64,000 nucleotides of DNA, taken from Sepiola atlantica (taxonomy: Eukaryota > Mollusca > Cephalopoda > Sepiida > Sepiolidae). Under the pieces are notes generated by a model that saw only the letters and a program-made list of their open reading frames with translations, ran no database searches and was not told the DNA's origin. Shown here piece after piece: positions 11,291 through 22,512 of the stretch (its first letter is position 1; every line of letters starts with the position of its first letter). The translations under genes and the position numbers were made by a program. The stretch spans positions 147,579,429-147,643,428 of the forward strand of contig OY744520.1 in the NCBI GenBank assembly GCA_963556195.1, given 5' to 3'.

Positions 11291-11639
11291 ATAATGTTGG
11301 CACAACACAAAATGATCATTAAGGGTCAATTTTTCATGCAGATTCGATGTTTCACTAATATTATTTAATTTATTATGAACAAAACCCTGCAGTTTGAAGG
11401 TAAATTATGCGAAGCCGACTCATGTTTGAAGTCTCAATAATCAAATCGCGTATATTTTCTTTTTCCACTGATATATCTTGACACATAGGTAAACGAGGAA
11501 ATGTTGGTTCCCACTCAGCGTTTAAGCAATACTCTTTTTAAAAAAAAGACTCTAATACTTTCAGTTATCGGAATCGTAAACAAAAGGCAAACGAAGTAAA
11601 TAAATTTAAATGCGATCTAAATTTACCGTTACGATTGTC
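11291..11639. other. Unassigned intergenic DNA
   Basis: No gene or repeat recognised. Confidence 0.4.
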
Positions 11640-11970
11640 AGATTTGATGGCTCAGTCGGTAGAGCGCCAACTATTCAAGTTTGTATTTCGAGCCTTACTG
11701 CCCCATGACATACTGGTGAGTTGTATAGAAAGCGAAACATTGTATGTAAATATATGTATATATACTTTCTAATAATAAATATCATTTCCGACACTATCTT
11801 ATGCACTATGCTGCTTTATGTTGCTGCTAATGTTTTCGCGGGTAATATCACTAAACAAAGGATGTATTTAGTCTGCGAGGCTGGTGATAACTACGTAATA
11901 CTACAGAGAATTCTGCGTTATGCATGCCTTCTTCAGAAAAACAGGTTCGAATCCTGAAGTCTCATTAAAA
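11640..11970 (+). mobile_element. tRNA-headed SINE
   Basis: The head resembles a tRNA. Box A TGGCTCAGTCGG is at 11648-11659, followed by TAGAGCG. Box B-like ATTTCGAGCC is at 11685-11694. The body contains GTTTTCGCGGGTAATAT near 11828, shared with 33190-33310. The end is AT/CA-rich. These are the internal RNA polymerase III promoter elements of tRNA-derived SINEs. It is too diverged and too long for a functional tRNA. A second tRNA-like box, GGTTCGAATCC at 11943-11953, lies near the end. Confidence 0.65.
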
Positions 11971-12166
11971 TAACACACACGTACACAGACACAAATATAT
12001 ATAAATAGTTACGTATTTGTTATTGCTTTTACTGATTATAGTAACAGCGTGTGTATTTATCCACTTCCTAAGCGGCACAGAGTCATGCAGAAGATAGTAT
12101 TAAGTCATCCTTAATAGGATATGTTTTTATTTTTATTTTATATAATTTTATTAATTTACGTAAAAA

Positions 12167-12170
<4 letters not shown>

Positions 12171-12229
<59 letters not shown>
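12171..12229. repeat. (TA)n
   Basis: About 58 bp of pure TA, directly abutting the end of the PLE to the right. Confidence 0.95.
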
Positions 12230-12232
<3 letters not shown>

Positions 12233-13362
12233 GAAATGAAAAATGAAAAAAACAAAAGATGTCTTTTTTATGTATTCATCAATGTTTCGTCTTTATTTGT
12301 AAGACTTCTTCAGGCGATAATTTAAAGAAAAATGTCATGCAAGTACATAGAAATATTGGGTTGCCATGATAGGTTGATGAGAAAATGTAGTAGCCACTAC
12401 TAGGAGCGGGGGACCAAGGTCCGGGCTTAGGGAAGTCGGTGCCAGAGAGTGAAATGAATGTGGATTGCTGTGAGTGAAAAAAGGAATGGGGTGGAAGTGT
12501 TATGTAATTTGTCTTAGGGTGGGAGAGAGGAGGGGAGGGTTCTGAGGTTTTTGTTGTGGTGAGTTGTAGCATGGATTTTGAAGGGCTGGGAAAGAGAATG
12601 GCAGGGGTGGCTCTGTATCTTTGGTGTGTAGGTAGTATCATAGTTTTAGAAAAAGATTTGAAGAAATGAAGATGATTTGAAAGTAGGCGGGGTGGGTGGG
12701 TAAGAGTGTGAAAGAAGTAGGCGAAAGATGGGTGCGGGGGGAGGGGAGATTTTGTTGTCGTTAGGTGTGACAGTTTTCGAGGGTAGGATTATTGACCAGC
12801 TGGCTATGTCAGGAATGTGTGAATATAAGTAAGTGAGAAAGAAAGTGTTGAAATGTGCTGTGAATATAGCAATGAGGGGAAGGAAAAAGAAAACGAAAGA
12901 GGAGGAGAAAAATGATATTAATTCTGGCGAGAAATAGGTAAAATGTAGTTTCGTGTAGGCAGTGTTGATGGTTTGAAATTAAATTGAGGGCAAAAGAGGT
13001 TTAAATATCTAAATATTTGTGAGGATGTCTAGATTATGTTCATTGAGGAGGCTGTTATTTGTGGTTAAGTGGTTTAGATTCGTGGTGAATGAAAATGTAT
13101 GTGGGGAGGGGTTCGTGCGTTTGTGTGTATGCGGGGACTTGTATATAAGTGCAATTGAGAGCGAAGAGAAGATCTAGGTTTAGTTTTTCTTCGGTCAGGA
13201 TGATTTTGCTTATTAAGGGGGGTAGATTGTAGAAGACATTCCGTTGTCTGATGGTGTTGGAGGCTGTGATTAGTGCAGTTTCCAGTAGTTTTCGTCGAGC
13301 TTTGTTATGAATGTATTTGGTGATTTTGGCCTGTTCAAATTTGAAAGCATAACCGTGCTCTA
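12230..13362 (-). mobile_element. Penelope-like element, family B (5'-truncated)
   Basis: Read on the minus strand from 13362, translation gives a C-terminal PLE protein segment: HGYAFKFEQAKITKYI, KARRKLLETALI, then FYNLPPLISKI (13360 down to about 13150). This matches the region that ends GIY-YIG nuclease domains in Penelope-like retroelements. A long non-coding 3' part follows, with the end motif CTGAAGA at 12307-12313, GAAA at 12285-12288 and GATGAATACAT just beyond. (TA)n lies on both sides. The RT is absent. A minus-strand open frame at 12279-12641 is Ser/Pro-rich and falls in this 3' region; it is probably not a gene. Confidence 0.65.
12282..12313 (-). ncRNA. Hammerhead-like motif in PLE end (family B)
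   Basis: On the minus strand: CTGAAGA core (12313-12307), one extra A, stem GTCTT/AAGAC, then GAAA (12288-12285) and ACAT where sister copy 33559-33590 has palindromic ACGT. Hammerhead cores read CUGANGA, helix II, GAAA. I see no convincing helix I here, so activity is uncertain. Confidence 0.4.

Positions 13363-13398
<36 letters not shown>
13363..13398. repeat. (TA)n
   Basis: Pure TA tract at the 5' edge of the minus-strand PLE. Confidence 0.95.
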
Positions 13399-13401
<3 letters not shown>

Positions 13402-13919
13402 GTATCCTTTTAACACTAAGACAGGCACTTTAATAGAATTATATAACTGGGATGTCAAATTTAAATGTGTAATGCTAAGTTCCGACCAATGAGCCTTTGA
13501 ACACTGTAGCTCACAGCTTTCTATGTTTGCCCTTTACTTAAACATAAAATCGTCTTCCTATAACGTGGTTGGTTTAGTAGCCGCATTGTTCCTAAGCGTT
13601 CAAACAAAAGTCAAAATATTGACTTGGATCTGAAGAAAGTTTCGAATCATGTAACCGGCAGAGCAGTCACCCTCCACACTGACTATTCATGGTAAAAAAG
13701 ATGAAACACATGTGTCTGTGGATTAAAAAAACTTAATAATAACTATCGTAATATTATATGTATATATATATTCTTTTTCTCCTACTTCTATTCACTTAAT
13801 GTCATTTTTTCCTTTGTTCAGGGGTCAGACATTTTCTAATATTACCCAAGCTCACTCTCAACTTCTCACTGTTAAGCAGTCTCCAAATCCCACTCTGTGT
13901 GGTATTGTCCAATCAATTG
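13399..13919. other. Unassigned intergenic DNA
   Basis: No recognised gene. Open frame 13799-14005 overlaps the antisense of the neighbouring LINE and is not credible. Confidence 0.4.
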
Positions 13920-16020
13920 CTTTAAAGTGTTGTCTTTTTTGGCCGGCCAATCTTCCTGCAATTCATGACTTTCATACTTCTACAATGGTTTATCCAGGCC
14001 GATGAACGTTCCACGTTAGCATACCAGCGTAATTGATTAAACCTTGGGATAACCTCCATGCTGGACAAGTGTAGTGCTTTCAGCCAATACTCTGACCTGC
14101 TGTGTTGGGTTTGGTCAGATTTCACATTGCAAATTCATCTGCACATGGTCCTGTCATCGGGCTGCAGACAGGCGAGAGAGGACTAGGTGAAGACCTAGCA
14201 TTCACTGAAATATATCATGATGCTCCTAACACAGCTGCTATACAACTTACCCAGGATGTAGAGACGGACAGCGCGGGATTTTATCAGAGGCAACAACTCA
14301 CCAAATTTTACCTAAGCTACCTTCACACTTGTGGCTGTATTGAGTTCACATCTGTCACCTGCACTCAGAATATCTTCTAGATAACAGAAAACGTCTATTA
14401 CCTCCAAGGTATCGTCATCTAGTACCATCCCTTTGTAGGGATGACCTTCAATGGGATGCACCTGCCCCATGCATCTCCTACACTTGAAGATGGGGTTCTG
14501 GGATAACAACCTTCAGGTCACTGCTCTATTTGTTAACCAACAGCAGTCATAGGTTACACTGTAGTGCATTACTTCTAACGCCATTCCGGCACACAGCATA
14601 TGTATAGTGACAAGAGTCCTTTAGACCAGAGTCACACAGCATCACTTTGGTTTACTCTCAAACCCTTTATTCCAAAACCGTTTTTCCATATGTCCATTTC
14701 ATTCTTTAATTGTCCAAATGACCCGGTAATTATAACTAATTCATCAGCATGGAGTAATTCCCATGGACAGCCAACCGAAATCTCTAGGGGATATGTCGAA
14801 GGCTTTCTCCAAGTTCCCAAATCCCTTGTAGAGTTTGCAAGCTACAGAGCCAAACTGCATCTGATCTATGTCAACTTGTTGTCTGATGATGTTGTCTGCT
14901 ACGTGTTCAATCACTTTCATTCCTGTTTCTAGGAGCATCAGGACTCTATAATTTCCATGCGGCTCATTTTCCTTTGTAGCAATTGACAATGTAACTCTCA
15001 CCCAGCACTCTGTCACACGCTCTTCTCTTATTATAGCATTCGCTATATCTGTTAGGATTAGAATGCCGACCCTACCAAATGCTTTCAGCATCGCAGTGAC
15101 TATTCCAGAAGGTCCTGCAGCTTTGCCATTCTTCATTTTTCCTAAGCATATTCTATCACTCCTGAGCTGATATGTGATTCTGGGTCTAGCTCTGGTTGTT
15201 CTAACGTTAGATGGTCCAGGTTTCAGGGGAATGCAGCATTAAGCAACGTTTCATAATGCTGTTGCCAGGCTCTATGTTTGGTCTCGCTATCTAGACACAG
15301 CTGCTCATCATCATACTTTATACATTTAACACTTATAACATCCTGGCTCTACCTACGCATATGTTTTGCAACTTTGTAGATAAAGTTACTTTTAAGGTAG
15401 GTGTTACTGAACTTGGCTAATGCGGTGTCATGCTTGACGGTGTACACAACCTTTTTGCGAGTCTTCTTGCAATTGTTGACTCTTCTCTACTTTCAAACAT
15501 TGTAACAGCTCATCCTTCACTGTATCGAACCATTAACTCAATCGTACCACCACCAAGTTATGTTCCCGTATAGCACTTCTTCATATAACCACACACACTA
15601 GCAGCACTGCTCAAGAAATCTTCCTTCAGTTGTCGCCAGTATCTCTTCACATTCGTAGTCTGGAAATTGCTCATGCATTCAATTAAAGCATGTGAATTTG
15701 TGTCGCATATCTTAGTTCTTGAGCTTCCAGGATCTAATTTTGAGATTGGAATTTGTGGTGAGTAACAGGATATTACGTTAAGCTGAAATCACACGCAAGA
15801 AGCGTGTGTTGGGTTCCACATTTCTCGCCAGGGATTATTTTGATGTTTATTATTCCTGAAGCAAGTATTACCAATTACCCAAGTGTTGGCTATCGCATAC
15901 TCCAGTATTCTCTCCCCTTTCTGTGTTTCTGGTTCCAAATTAAAATCTACCATATATCTTTCTTTAGCCATCCGGATCTTTGCCTATATGACAATTGCAG
16001 TCAACACATGGGACCAGGAG
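13920..16020 (-). mobile_element. Decayed LINE with apurinic-type endonuclease and RT
   Basis: Read on the minus strand. The endonuclease fragment KGERILEYAIANTWVIGNT lies near 15930-15870. A linker follows, then RT from 15136 with KNGKAAGPSGIVTAMLKAFG, EKAFD (motif A), and CPWELLHADELVII near 14775-14740, where YADD has become HADE. The C-terminal part FKCRRCMGQVHPIEGHPYKG and LEVIDVFCYLEDILSAG follow at 14480-14340. The tail LRWYANVERSSAWIN and GRPKKT lies at 14030-13930. The order EN-RT-tail fits an APE-type LINE common in marine invertebrates. There are frameshifts between blocks and the catalytic motif is lost. The 5' end stops near the (TA)n at 16087. Confidence 0.8.
14744..15136 (-). 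pseudogene. LINE reverse transcriptase fragment
   Basis: Open for 130 codons. KAAGPSGI is the conserved RT finger motif and NLEKAFDISPRDFGW is motif A. DKGRG-type linkers of intact copies are shortened, and a deletion after MQFGSVACKLYKG removes residues before motif A. Open only by chance; not functional. Confidence 0.75.
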
Positions 16021-16082
16021 ATCACTGCCAGGTATTTGTAAAGAGACCTCTCTCAGCTTTTATGATATACACGCACACTGTT

Positions 16083-16166
<84 letters not shown>
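16083..16166. repeat. (TA)n compound array
   Basis: About 80 bp of TA with one internal AAATA break. Adjacent to the LINE 5' truncation point. Confidence 0.95.
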
Positions 16167-16169
<3 letters not shown>

Positions 16170-16493
16170 TCTTCCTAGGATGTGAGGAGATTTCGTTCGT
16201 TACAGTTTCCACCGCTAATCGGTTTCCTAAATATTGAGAAGAATCAGCGATGCATTTAATACTGGACAACAATGCATGGAATAATGACACGAATTCGTCG
16301 AATTAATGAAAAAAGATGATATAATTTGTTATTATTAATAAGAATGAGAAGAGATAAACGAAAAAAACGGAAAGAAGTACATATAAAATGTCGGTTTTGA
16401 GATGAATAAATGAGAAGCTTAATTACAGATAAAACAGGCGAGATATGACTGTAAGACATCAGAATGCAAATATGACGTGATTCAAATGAGGAA

Positions 16494-16542
<49 letters not shown>

Positions 16543-16859
16543 AAATAATTGGATGGTAGATACGATATGACAAAAGAGAATACAAAAAAAGCATCCAATC
16601 AAAAAGCAGAAAACGAATGAGAAAATAATGGCAAGTTCTTTTTGTCACCATCTTGCCCGTTGTTGTAAGCAAATCGTTAAGCAGACGATACAGATTAATA
16701 CATCTGCAGTCGAAATTTGCCCATGACGATCGTTTGTTGATTTCTGGATGAATTCGTTTATTCAATGGATTTGTTCGACGTTGTACTGTTTATGTCAAGA
16801 AAGACAAAACCAACTGAAGCGTTCGTCTTTGCAATGGTAGAAAACATGGCTTCTTTCCT
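16167..16859. other. Unassigned DNA with a second (TA)n at 16498-16538
   Basis: No recognised gene. A 169-codon open frame on the minus strand (16256-16765) runs through the TA tract and has no domain; I treat it as chance. Confidence 0.4.
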
Positions 16860-17513
16860 TTGCCAGTTTATTTCTCTTATTGTGTCTTTTCAGATCTATC
16901 TCTTCGAAAAATAAAACGTTTTTCCTTCCTTTTTTTTTATTTCATCCCGATCTTCGAACTTTTTCTTAATTTCTTTCCTTCCATTTCTCTTCTTTCTTTT
17001 TTCTTCTTTACACTTTTCCGTTCTTTTATTATTATTTTTCTTTTTTTGTAAACTCATCTTGCATTTTGTTTGTCTGTTTCTTTATTTCAGTGTCTTTTTA
17101 AAAATTTTCTGGCCTTTAACTTCTTTTGCATTTGGTGGTTTCATTTCTTCATGTCTTCTTGTTTCTTTCTTTCCTTTTTCTTATTTTAATTTCTCTTCTT
17201 TGCTTTGTTTTTTTTAGATCTTTCTTATTTTATCAATTGCTTCTCACTTTCCTTTGGCGATTTTTTATTATCCTTTCTTTTTCTCTTTAGTTTCTTCAGT
17301 TCTATTTTAATTTTGTCTTTCTTTCAAAACATTCCTCAGTCGTTCTATTCTACCTTCCCTCTGCTTACTTTTCTTTCTCTTTAATTTTTTTCATTAATTT
17401 TGCTTTGATATATTGTGTTCTTTCTTTTCACAACATTTTATTTCTGCTTTTTCCATTTTTTCGGTTTAATTTGTTTACTTCGTTTTTCATCCTTTTTCTA
17501 TTTGTGTCTTTGC
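16860..17513. repeat. Pyrimidine-rich tract, left part
   Basis: About 650 bp strongly biased to T and C on the plus strand (TTTCTTTCC-like words), with no regular period. The bias resumes at 17888 on the far side of the U2-headed element, so the element landed inside a longer tract. Confidence 0.75.
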
Positions 17514-17525
17514 TACTCACTTAAG
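17514..17525. repeat. Target-site duplication, left
   Basis: TACTCACTTAAG, repeated exactly at 17876-17887. Direct repeats of 12 bp around the element are the mark of retroposition. Confidence 0.8.
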
Positions 17526-17875
17526 ATTGTCTGTTCTTGGCCTTTTGGCTAAGATCAAAGTGTAGTATCTGTTCCGATGGATACTGCACCCCATAGACTG
17601 GCATTGTCTTGGCCTTTGGGGCTTGATTTACGCCGGTCTACGGGTCTGTCCTGTGCAGTTCTAGAAGGTTCACCCTCCCAGGCTTCGCCTCCCCTCTTTG
17701 GGGAGGAGTAAGTTTATTGCTTACTGCCTGAGGCGCCCCTACCGGGGAATGCCGACAGGGCTGCCCAGGTAATTTTTAAACCCCACTTTCCCGACACGAC
17801 CTTGGGTCACATCTTACTTGTGGGAGTAAGATAAAAACTGGCGTTGTGCCTAACTCCTAGAGAGGAGTAATTCAA
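17526..17875 (+). mobile_element. SINE-like retroposon with U2 snRNA-derived head
   Basis: The first ~49 bases (17526-17574) follow the 5' end of U2 snRNA: TTGGCCTTTTGGCTAAGATC, then AAAGTGTAGTATCTGTTC, including the branch-site pairing segment GTAGTA at 17562-17567. The element starts at the U2 5' end. After 17574 the sequence leaves U2 and becomes an unrelated, structured ~300-bp body. Hairpins include CCTCCCC/GGGGAGG (17688-17706), AGTAAG/CTTACT (17707-17725), ATCTTAC/GTAAGAT (17811-17832) and ACTCCT/AGGAGT (17853-17868). There is no poly(A) tail; it ends AATTCAA. Exact 12-bp direct repeats flank it. SINEs headed by U1/U2 snRNA (SINEU) are described from crocodilians; I recall none from molluscs. 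A one-off U2 chimera is the alternative. Confidence 0.75.
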
Positions 17876-17887
17876 TACTCACTTAAG
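17876..17887. repeat. Target-site duplication, right
   Basis: TACTCACTTAAG, identical to 17514-17525. Confidence 0.8.
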
Positions 17888-18125
17888 CGCTTTCAGTTTT
17901 TAATGTGTTCTTTTATTTTGAGTGTTCGTCCTTCTTTGTTTTTTGTATTTATCATTTCCCATTTTTCATCCTTCTTCTCTTTCCTTTTATCCACCTTTTC
18001 GCCCCCCTTACCTTCTTTCCCTTCTTTTCTTCCTTACTTGCTAACCCCTTCATTCCTTTTACTCACGTTTCTTTTATACCTTTCTCTTTTCTTCCCTCGT
18101 TAACATTTTTATCAACGTTGCATTA
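17888..18125. repeat. Pyrimidine-rich tract, right part
   Basis: Continuation of the T/C-rich tract. It opens two overlapping spurious frames rich in Phe, Ser and Leu. Confidence 0.7.
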
Positions 18126-18529
18126 TGTGTTAATCTTTTTTGACAATATGATAACTGTTTCGAGTGGAGCAAACCCGCCAACACACCGAACACGTTGTCT
18201 TATTTGTCTAAACGAAAAAAGTAGCAAAATATAAAATTTACTACTGAATATTCGATGTGCGCTGATGCTAAATCAGTAAATGCGAAAAAACGGCGGGAAA
18301 ATTAAATGAAACATATCCAAACGAAACTGAAAATATGAAGTTAAAACTATTATTAATAAAAATCATGTTGTTTAACTAATGCCAGCCAAGAATAACATAC
18401 AATGCTGTACGTTTTAACAGCTTTTATAAACACAAGTCCAATCTAATAACATTAAACTTGCAGTGATATGGCATAGGGCCATTTTGTTTTTGTCAATTTT
18501 CTTTATCACCCAGTCAATCCGAGCTTTAC

Positions 18530-18532
<3 letters not shown>
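18126..18532. other. Unassigned intergenic DNA
   Basis: Nothing recognised. Confidence 0.4.
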
Positions 18533-18605
<73 letters not shown>

Positions 18606-18881
18606 AGCTGTATTGAATACGACGAGTTTTACTTTTTATTATCTTATATGGTATCTTATCGACGCGACGAGCGAGTTTTCTGTTTTCGAGTGATAGTTTA
18701 ACCATTATGGCCGAAGAAATAACGCTCAGAGCCTTAATGTTCAAACTACCATACGAAACCAGAAAACTCGATCGCCGTGTCGAAAAAATAACAAAAGATA
18801 ATAAAAAGAAAAACAAACTCCGTAGTATTCAATGAAGCCTGCATAAATAATGATTTGCTACCTAAATACACACACTACACG

Positions 18882-18961
<80 letters not shown>
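18533..18961. repeat. Two long (TA)n arrays around 290 bp of unique DNA
   Basis: Pure TA runs at 18533-18602 and 18895-18961, the second led by (CA)n. The second abuts the end of the PLE that follows. Confidence 0.9.
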
Positions 18962-18965
<4 letters not shown>

Positions 18966-20289
18966 AAAGATAAAAGGAAACACAAATCAAATACAGGGGT
19001 AAATCGTAAAAAACTGAGAGATTTTACCGGTTTCATTCCGATCAACGAACGTATTCAGAAAAAGTGAAGATTTTAAAATTCATTGAATGACGGCAAAACA
19101 TAGGAACAAAAGAAAAAAATGGTCTATCAAAAACACATAATGCGAACATCAACATGAGACCCATCATATCAAATATCAGCAGCACCCCACATAAATTAGT
19201 CAGGAAATTAGCAAAGATACATACCGATTTCTCGGTTCCATTTGTCCAGCCCATATAAAAAAATCCGGAGATGTGCTACAAAAACTCCAACACATCATAC
19301 AAATAACCTTACGATGGACAGTTTAGACATCAATCTTATTACACTAATATACTTATAGCTAAATACATTAGATTCCTTTAAATCCATCTCATTAAGTTCC
19401 AAATCATGCTCCTTCCCTATCAGCCAAATTATTAAATTATGCTATTTCATCAAACAACAATGCAATTTTACTTTTAACGGCAAATTATACAAACCAAAAT
19501 TTGGTTTACCCATGTGTTCCCCTCCTGTGTTTTCGTAGATGTTTTAAAAAACGGCCCCTTCAAATCTATCCCACCCTAAAACTCTCACTTCTTTAGGTAT
19601 ATCAACAATACATTCCTCATCTGCCCACATCACATTAATCTCCCTGATCTGGTCGACAAACTTAATAAAATAGAACACACCATTTCCTTCATCTCCGAAT
19701 TAGAAAATAATCACATCCTCAACTCTCTTGATGGCAATCTGTACAACACCTTAAACGACCTAAATGTGTCAGTCTATAAAAAACAACGAATACATCTGAT
19801 CTTATACATATCAACTCCGACCACGACAACAGAATAAAATCCGATCGATCACCAAAGCTCTTCGTATTTGCAGCCCTACTTACCTCCGCAATGAAGACAC
19901 CTATATCGATAACACTTTAAAATATCTTAATTTCTCTATCTAAAATGCTAAACGCAAAGCGTTTAATACCACAACAAAAAAAAAACAGAATAACAGTAGA
20001 AAAAGTTCCTCTCATAACGACATCATCAACACAAATAACACCTACATGATTGATAAAATAAATCTTGCATAGTTCTCCTCACTAATCCCACACAAATAAC
20101 ACCTACATGATTGATAACACAAATCTGGCATAGTTCTCCTCACTAATCCCATATCGATTTCCTTACAAACGCAATTCCAATCTGACATAACATGAAATCA
20201 CTAATTTCTAAAAAAAGATTTAACACAAATCCCCGTCCCAACCTACTCCCTAAGGACACTTTTTCCCTAGCTGTCATTTACAAAATAAA

Positions 20290-20739
20290 ATGTGCTTCGT
20301 GTCCCATGTCATGACCTCAACACACAACAATCTTACAAACGCACTAGTCATACATAAAAACACTTTTACCCACAATTTTAACTTTACAAACTGCACCCTC
20401 CTCAAAACCGAATACTCTCTTCCACGCCGCAAGTGCATGGAAAGCACAGTAATAATTCTCTTATCACTATCACACGTACACTTCAGACTCGGATCTTATT
20501 CCTTAAGCAACCATCTGGCAAAATGCACTGAAACAATGAAATATATCTCGCCACTGCATTACAAACTCCGAGCACAGTTGAAGTATCTATTCATTTTCAC
20601 TGCTTTTCATCGATTTTTTAACTTTTATTTTACTTTTTCTTCATTTTTCCTTTTCCTTTTCTTTCTCTTCCATTTTTCAATTATAATGTCTTTTCCGCAC
20701 GCGTTGCATAAATTCGTCTTTCTTTTTCAAATAGCTTAA
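20290..20739 (+). pseudogene. PLE GIY-YIG endonuclease region relic
   Basis: Open for 149 codons. Residues ALVIHKNTFTHNFNFTNCTL, LPRRKCMESTVIILLS and LGSYSLSNHLAKC match the region downstream of the GIY-YIG motif in octopus-type PLEs. The sister copy at 61050-61400 (minus) has nearly the same words. The GIY-YIG start itself (KCASCPM...) is frameshifted just upstream, near 20265-20310. The last ~45 residues run into the T-rich 3' non-coding part. Confidence 0.65.
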
Positions 20740-20834
20740 CACGTGCCAGAAACATCCCGTTGTGCTTTCTTCTTTTTTCTTTTCTCCTATGTTTTGTGGT
20801 TATTCAATAAATTTTAAAACCTTCACTTTTTCTG

Positions 20835-20872
20835 AAGGAGTTCGTTGATCCGGACGAAATCGGTAAAATCTC
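20835..20872 (+). ncRNA. Hammerhead-like motif in PLE end (family A)
   Basis: CTGAAGG (a Gly-8/Ala-9-type core with the last A changed to G), stem GTTCG/CGGAC around loop TTGATC, then GAAA and ATCGGT. Family consensus from four ends in this window suggests CTGAAGA, GAAA and palindromic ACCGGT. This copy is mutated in the core and probably inactive. Confidence 0.4.
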
Positions 20873-20925
20873 TCGTTTTGTGATGATGTTTTCCTGTATT
20901 TAATTTTTTTTTCTATATTTTATGA

Positions 20926-22330
20926 GACACAAATATTAAAATCAATGTTTATTAAAAATAAAATTGAAATATATTTTAAATCAAGCATTATAATAATGAC
21001 GTATTACATATAGAATACTGCCGAATTAATTGTCTTTAAAATACAATTTAATCCGCAAATACACAAAACAAATTAATATTTTCAAAATTAAAAAAAATCA
21101 GACAGGAAATTAATACAGTGGATTAATTAACCCTTTCGCCGCTTTCAGAAATCAGAAAAAATAGTCGATAAAATTTGACAGCCGTTTGTTTTCATTTTTT
21201 GTAATTATTCATTGTTTAGTTTAATCTTTTTAATTATTCATCGTTTCTGTTAAATTTGTTTGTTTATTCCCTTAATTTATAATTGCAGTATTTTATTTTA
21301 TGCTGCTTAACAGATTTAAAACACACCATAACTAACTATATTTTATAAACAACTAATAGGATTATATTGTAATTTACACAAATTATAATCTTTAAAATCC
21401 ATGAAAAATCCTCATGTTTATTTACTTTAACGTAAACACAACTAAACTATTTTTTAAAAATTAATTCTTGGTTTTTATTAATATTGAATACATTTCAGTT
21501 TGAATATAAATCGGATCGAGTTATTTCTTTTGTTAGAACCATTTTGAATATTTTCTAATCCTTTTTGAAAGCTATCATTCATTATCGACGGCCTTACTTT
21601 TCGTCATGTCTCGGCTGCACCAAAGTGTATGATGTCATTATCGATCGAACAGGGTTTTTAACAGAGGTTGTGGTGAAACAGATCGTACCGATGGGAATCT
21701 TTTTCATGGTTACCTGACCGGATGTGGATTTGTGTACGTGACAACTATAAAACAAGGCAATTAAAAATGCGAACAAAAAGCATGATCAAACGAGTAAAAA
21801 ACAATACTTTAATCTTAGAAGAAGGAAAAAGTCAAGACCAACACACTAACGGTTAGTAAACTTATTCATCTGTTTTTGACTGTACATTAAATGAACATCT
21901 TATTAATGGCTAACGATTAAAACAATTACGCTGGATTAATAATGCATATGGTACGAAGATACCGCAGTTCGTATGAACAATATGATCTAGAGAATCAAAA
22001 TATTGTATTGAAATGATATATAGTGAAACAAATAAATTCTGAATGCAATTCAGTTTTTACCAGACGATAAACTTTTGTTATGAGCACTGATGATACCCGC
22101 TTCAAGAAAAATACTTTATGCATTTCGAACAATATGGTTTTCATTGATGTAAGCCGACAAATTGTATGCGACTCAAAACTCTTTTTTAGTGAATCTGAGA
22201 GAATTTGTTCCCTACATTTGATGTGGTTTTATTAATATTAGCATATTTTTTATAACAGCTCGACTCCTACACTATCAAGCTTTTATAAAGTTTTGTGTTA
22301 AAAAATAAATTATATTTAAAATTTGAAAAT
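20926..22330. other. AT-rich intergenic DNA
   Basis: No gene, RNA or repeat recognised; the few open frames are short and without motifs. Confidence 0.45.
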
Positions 22331-22352
22331 TCAAATATAAATATATACATAA

Positions 22353-22414
<62 letters not shown>

Positions 22415-22438
22415 ATATATATATATATAATAAGGCGC

Positions 22439-22474
<36 letters not shown>

Positions 22475-22512
22475 GTATATATATATACATATATACATAC
22501 AAATGTATTCAG
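22331..22512. repeat. Compound (TA)n array
   Basis: TA tracts interrupted by TCTC, AATAAGGCGC and GTATAC words. Gives artificial Tyr-Ile frames on both strands. Confidence 0.9.

Larger units (their letters stand above)
18962..20925 (+). mobile_element. Penelope-like element, family A, with inverted terminal copies
   Basis: The left end (18962-19125) is, on the minus strand, homologous to the right end (20770-20925). Both carry TTCACTTTTTCTGAA, GTTCGTTGATC, GAAA, CGGTAAAATCTCTC and CCTGTATTT. Inverted terminal copies of the pseudo-LTR are typical of PLE insertions. Between them, plus-strand pieces of RT occur (MRPIISNISSTPHKLVRKLA near 19154, then INNTFLICPHHINL near 19600 where the catalytic Asp pair of YxDD has become Asn-Asn). 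Finally comes a GIY-YIG-region relic (20230-20600). The N-terminal RT is missing, and stops are frequent. Confidence 0.75.

Noticed and set aside
16256..16765. 169-codon minus-strand open frame
   Set aside because: Runs through a (TA)n tract giving poly Tyr-Ile, with no recognisable motif on either side.
17526..17719. A genuine U2 snRNA gene
   Set aside because: Similarity ends after ~49 bases; the Sm site and the 3' stem-loops of U2 are absent, and target duplications show retroposition.
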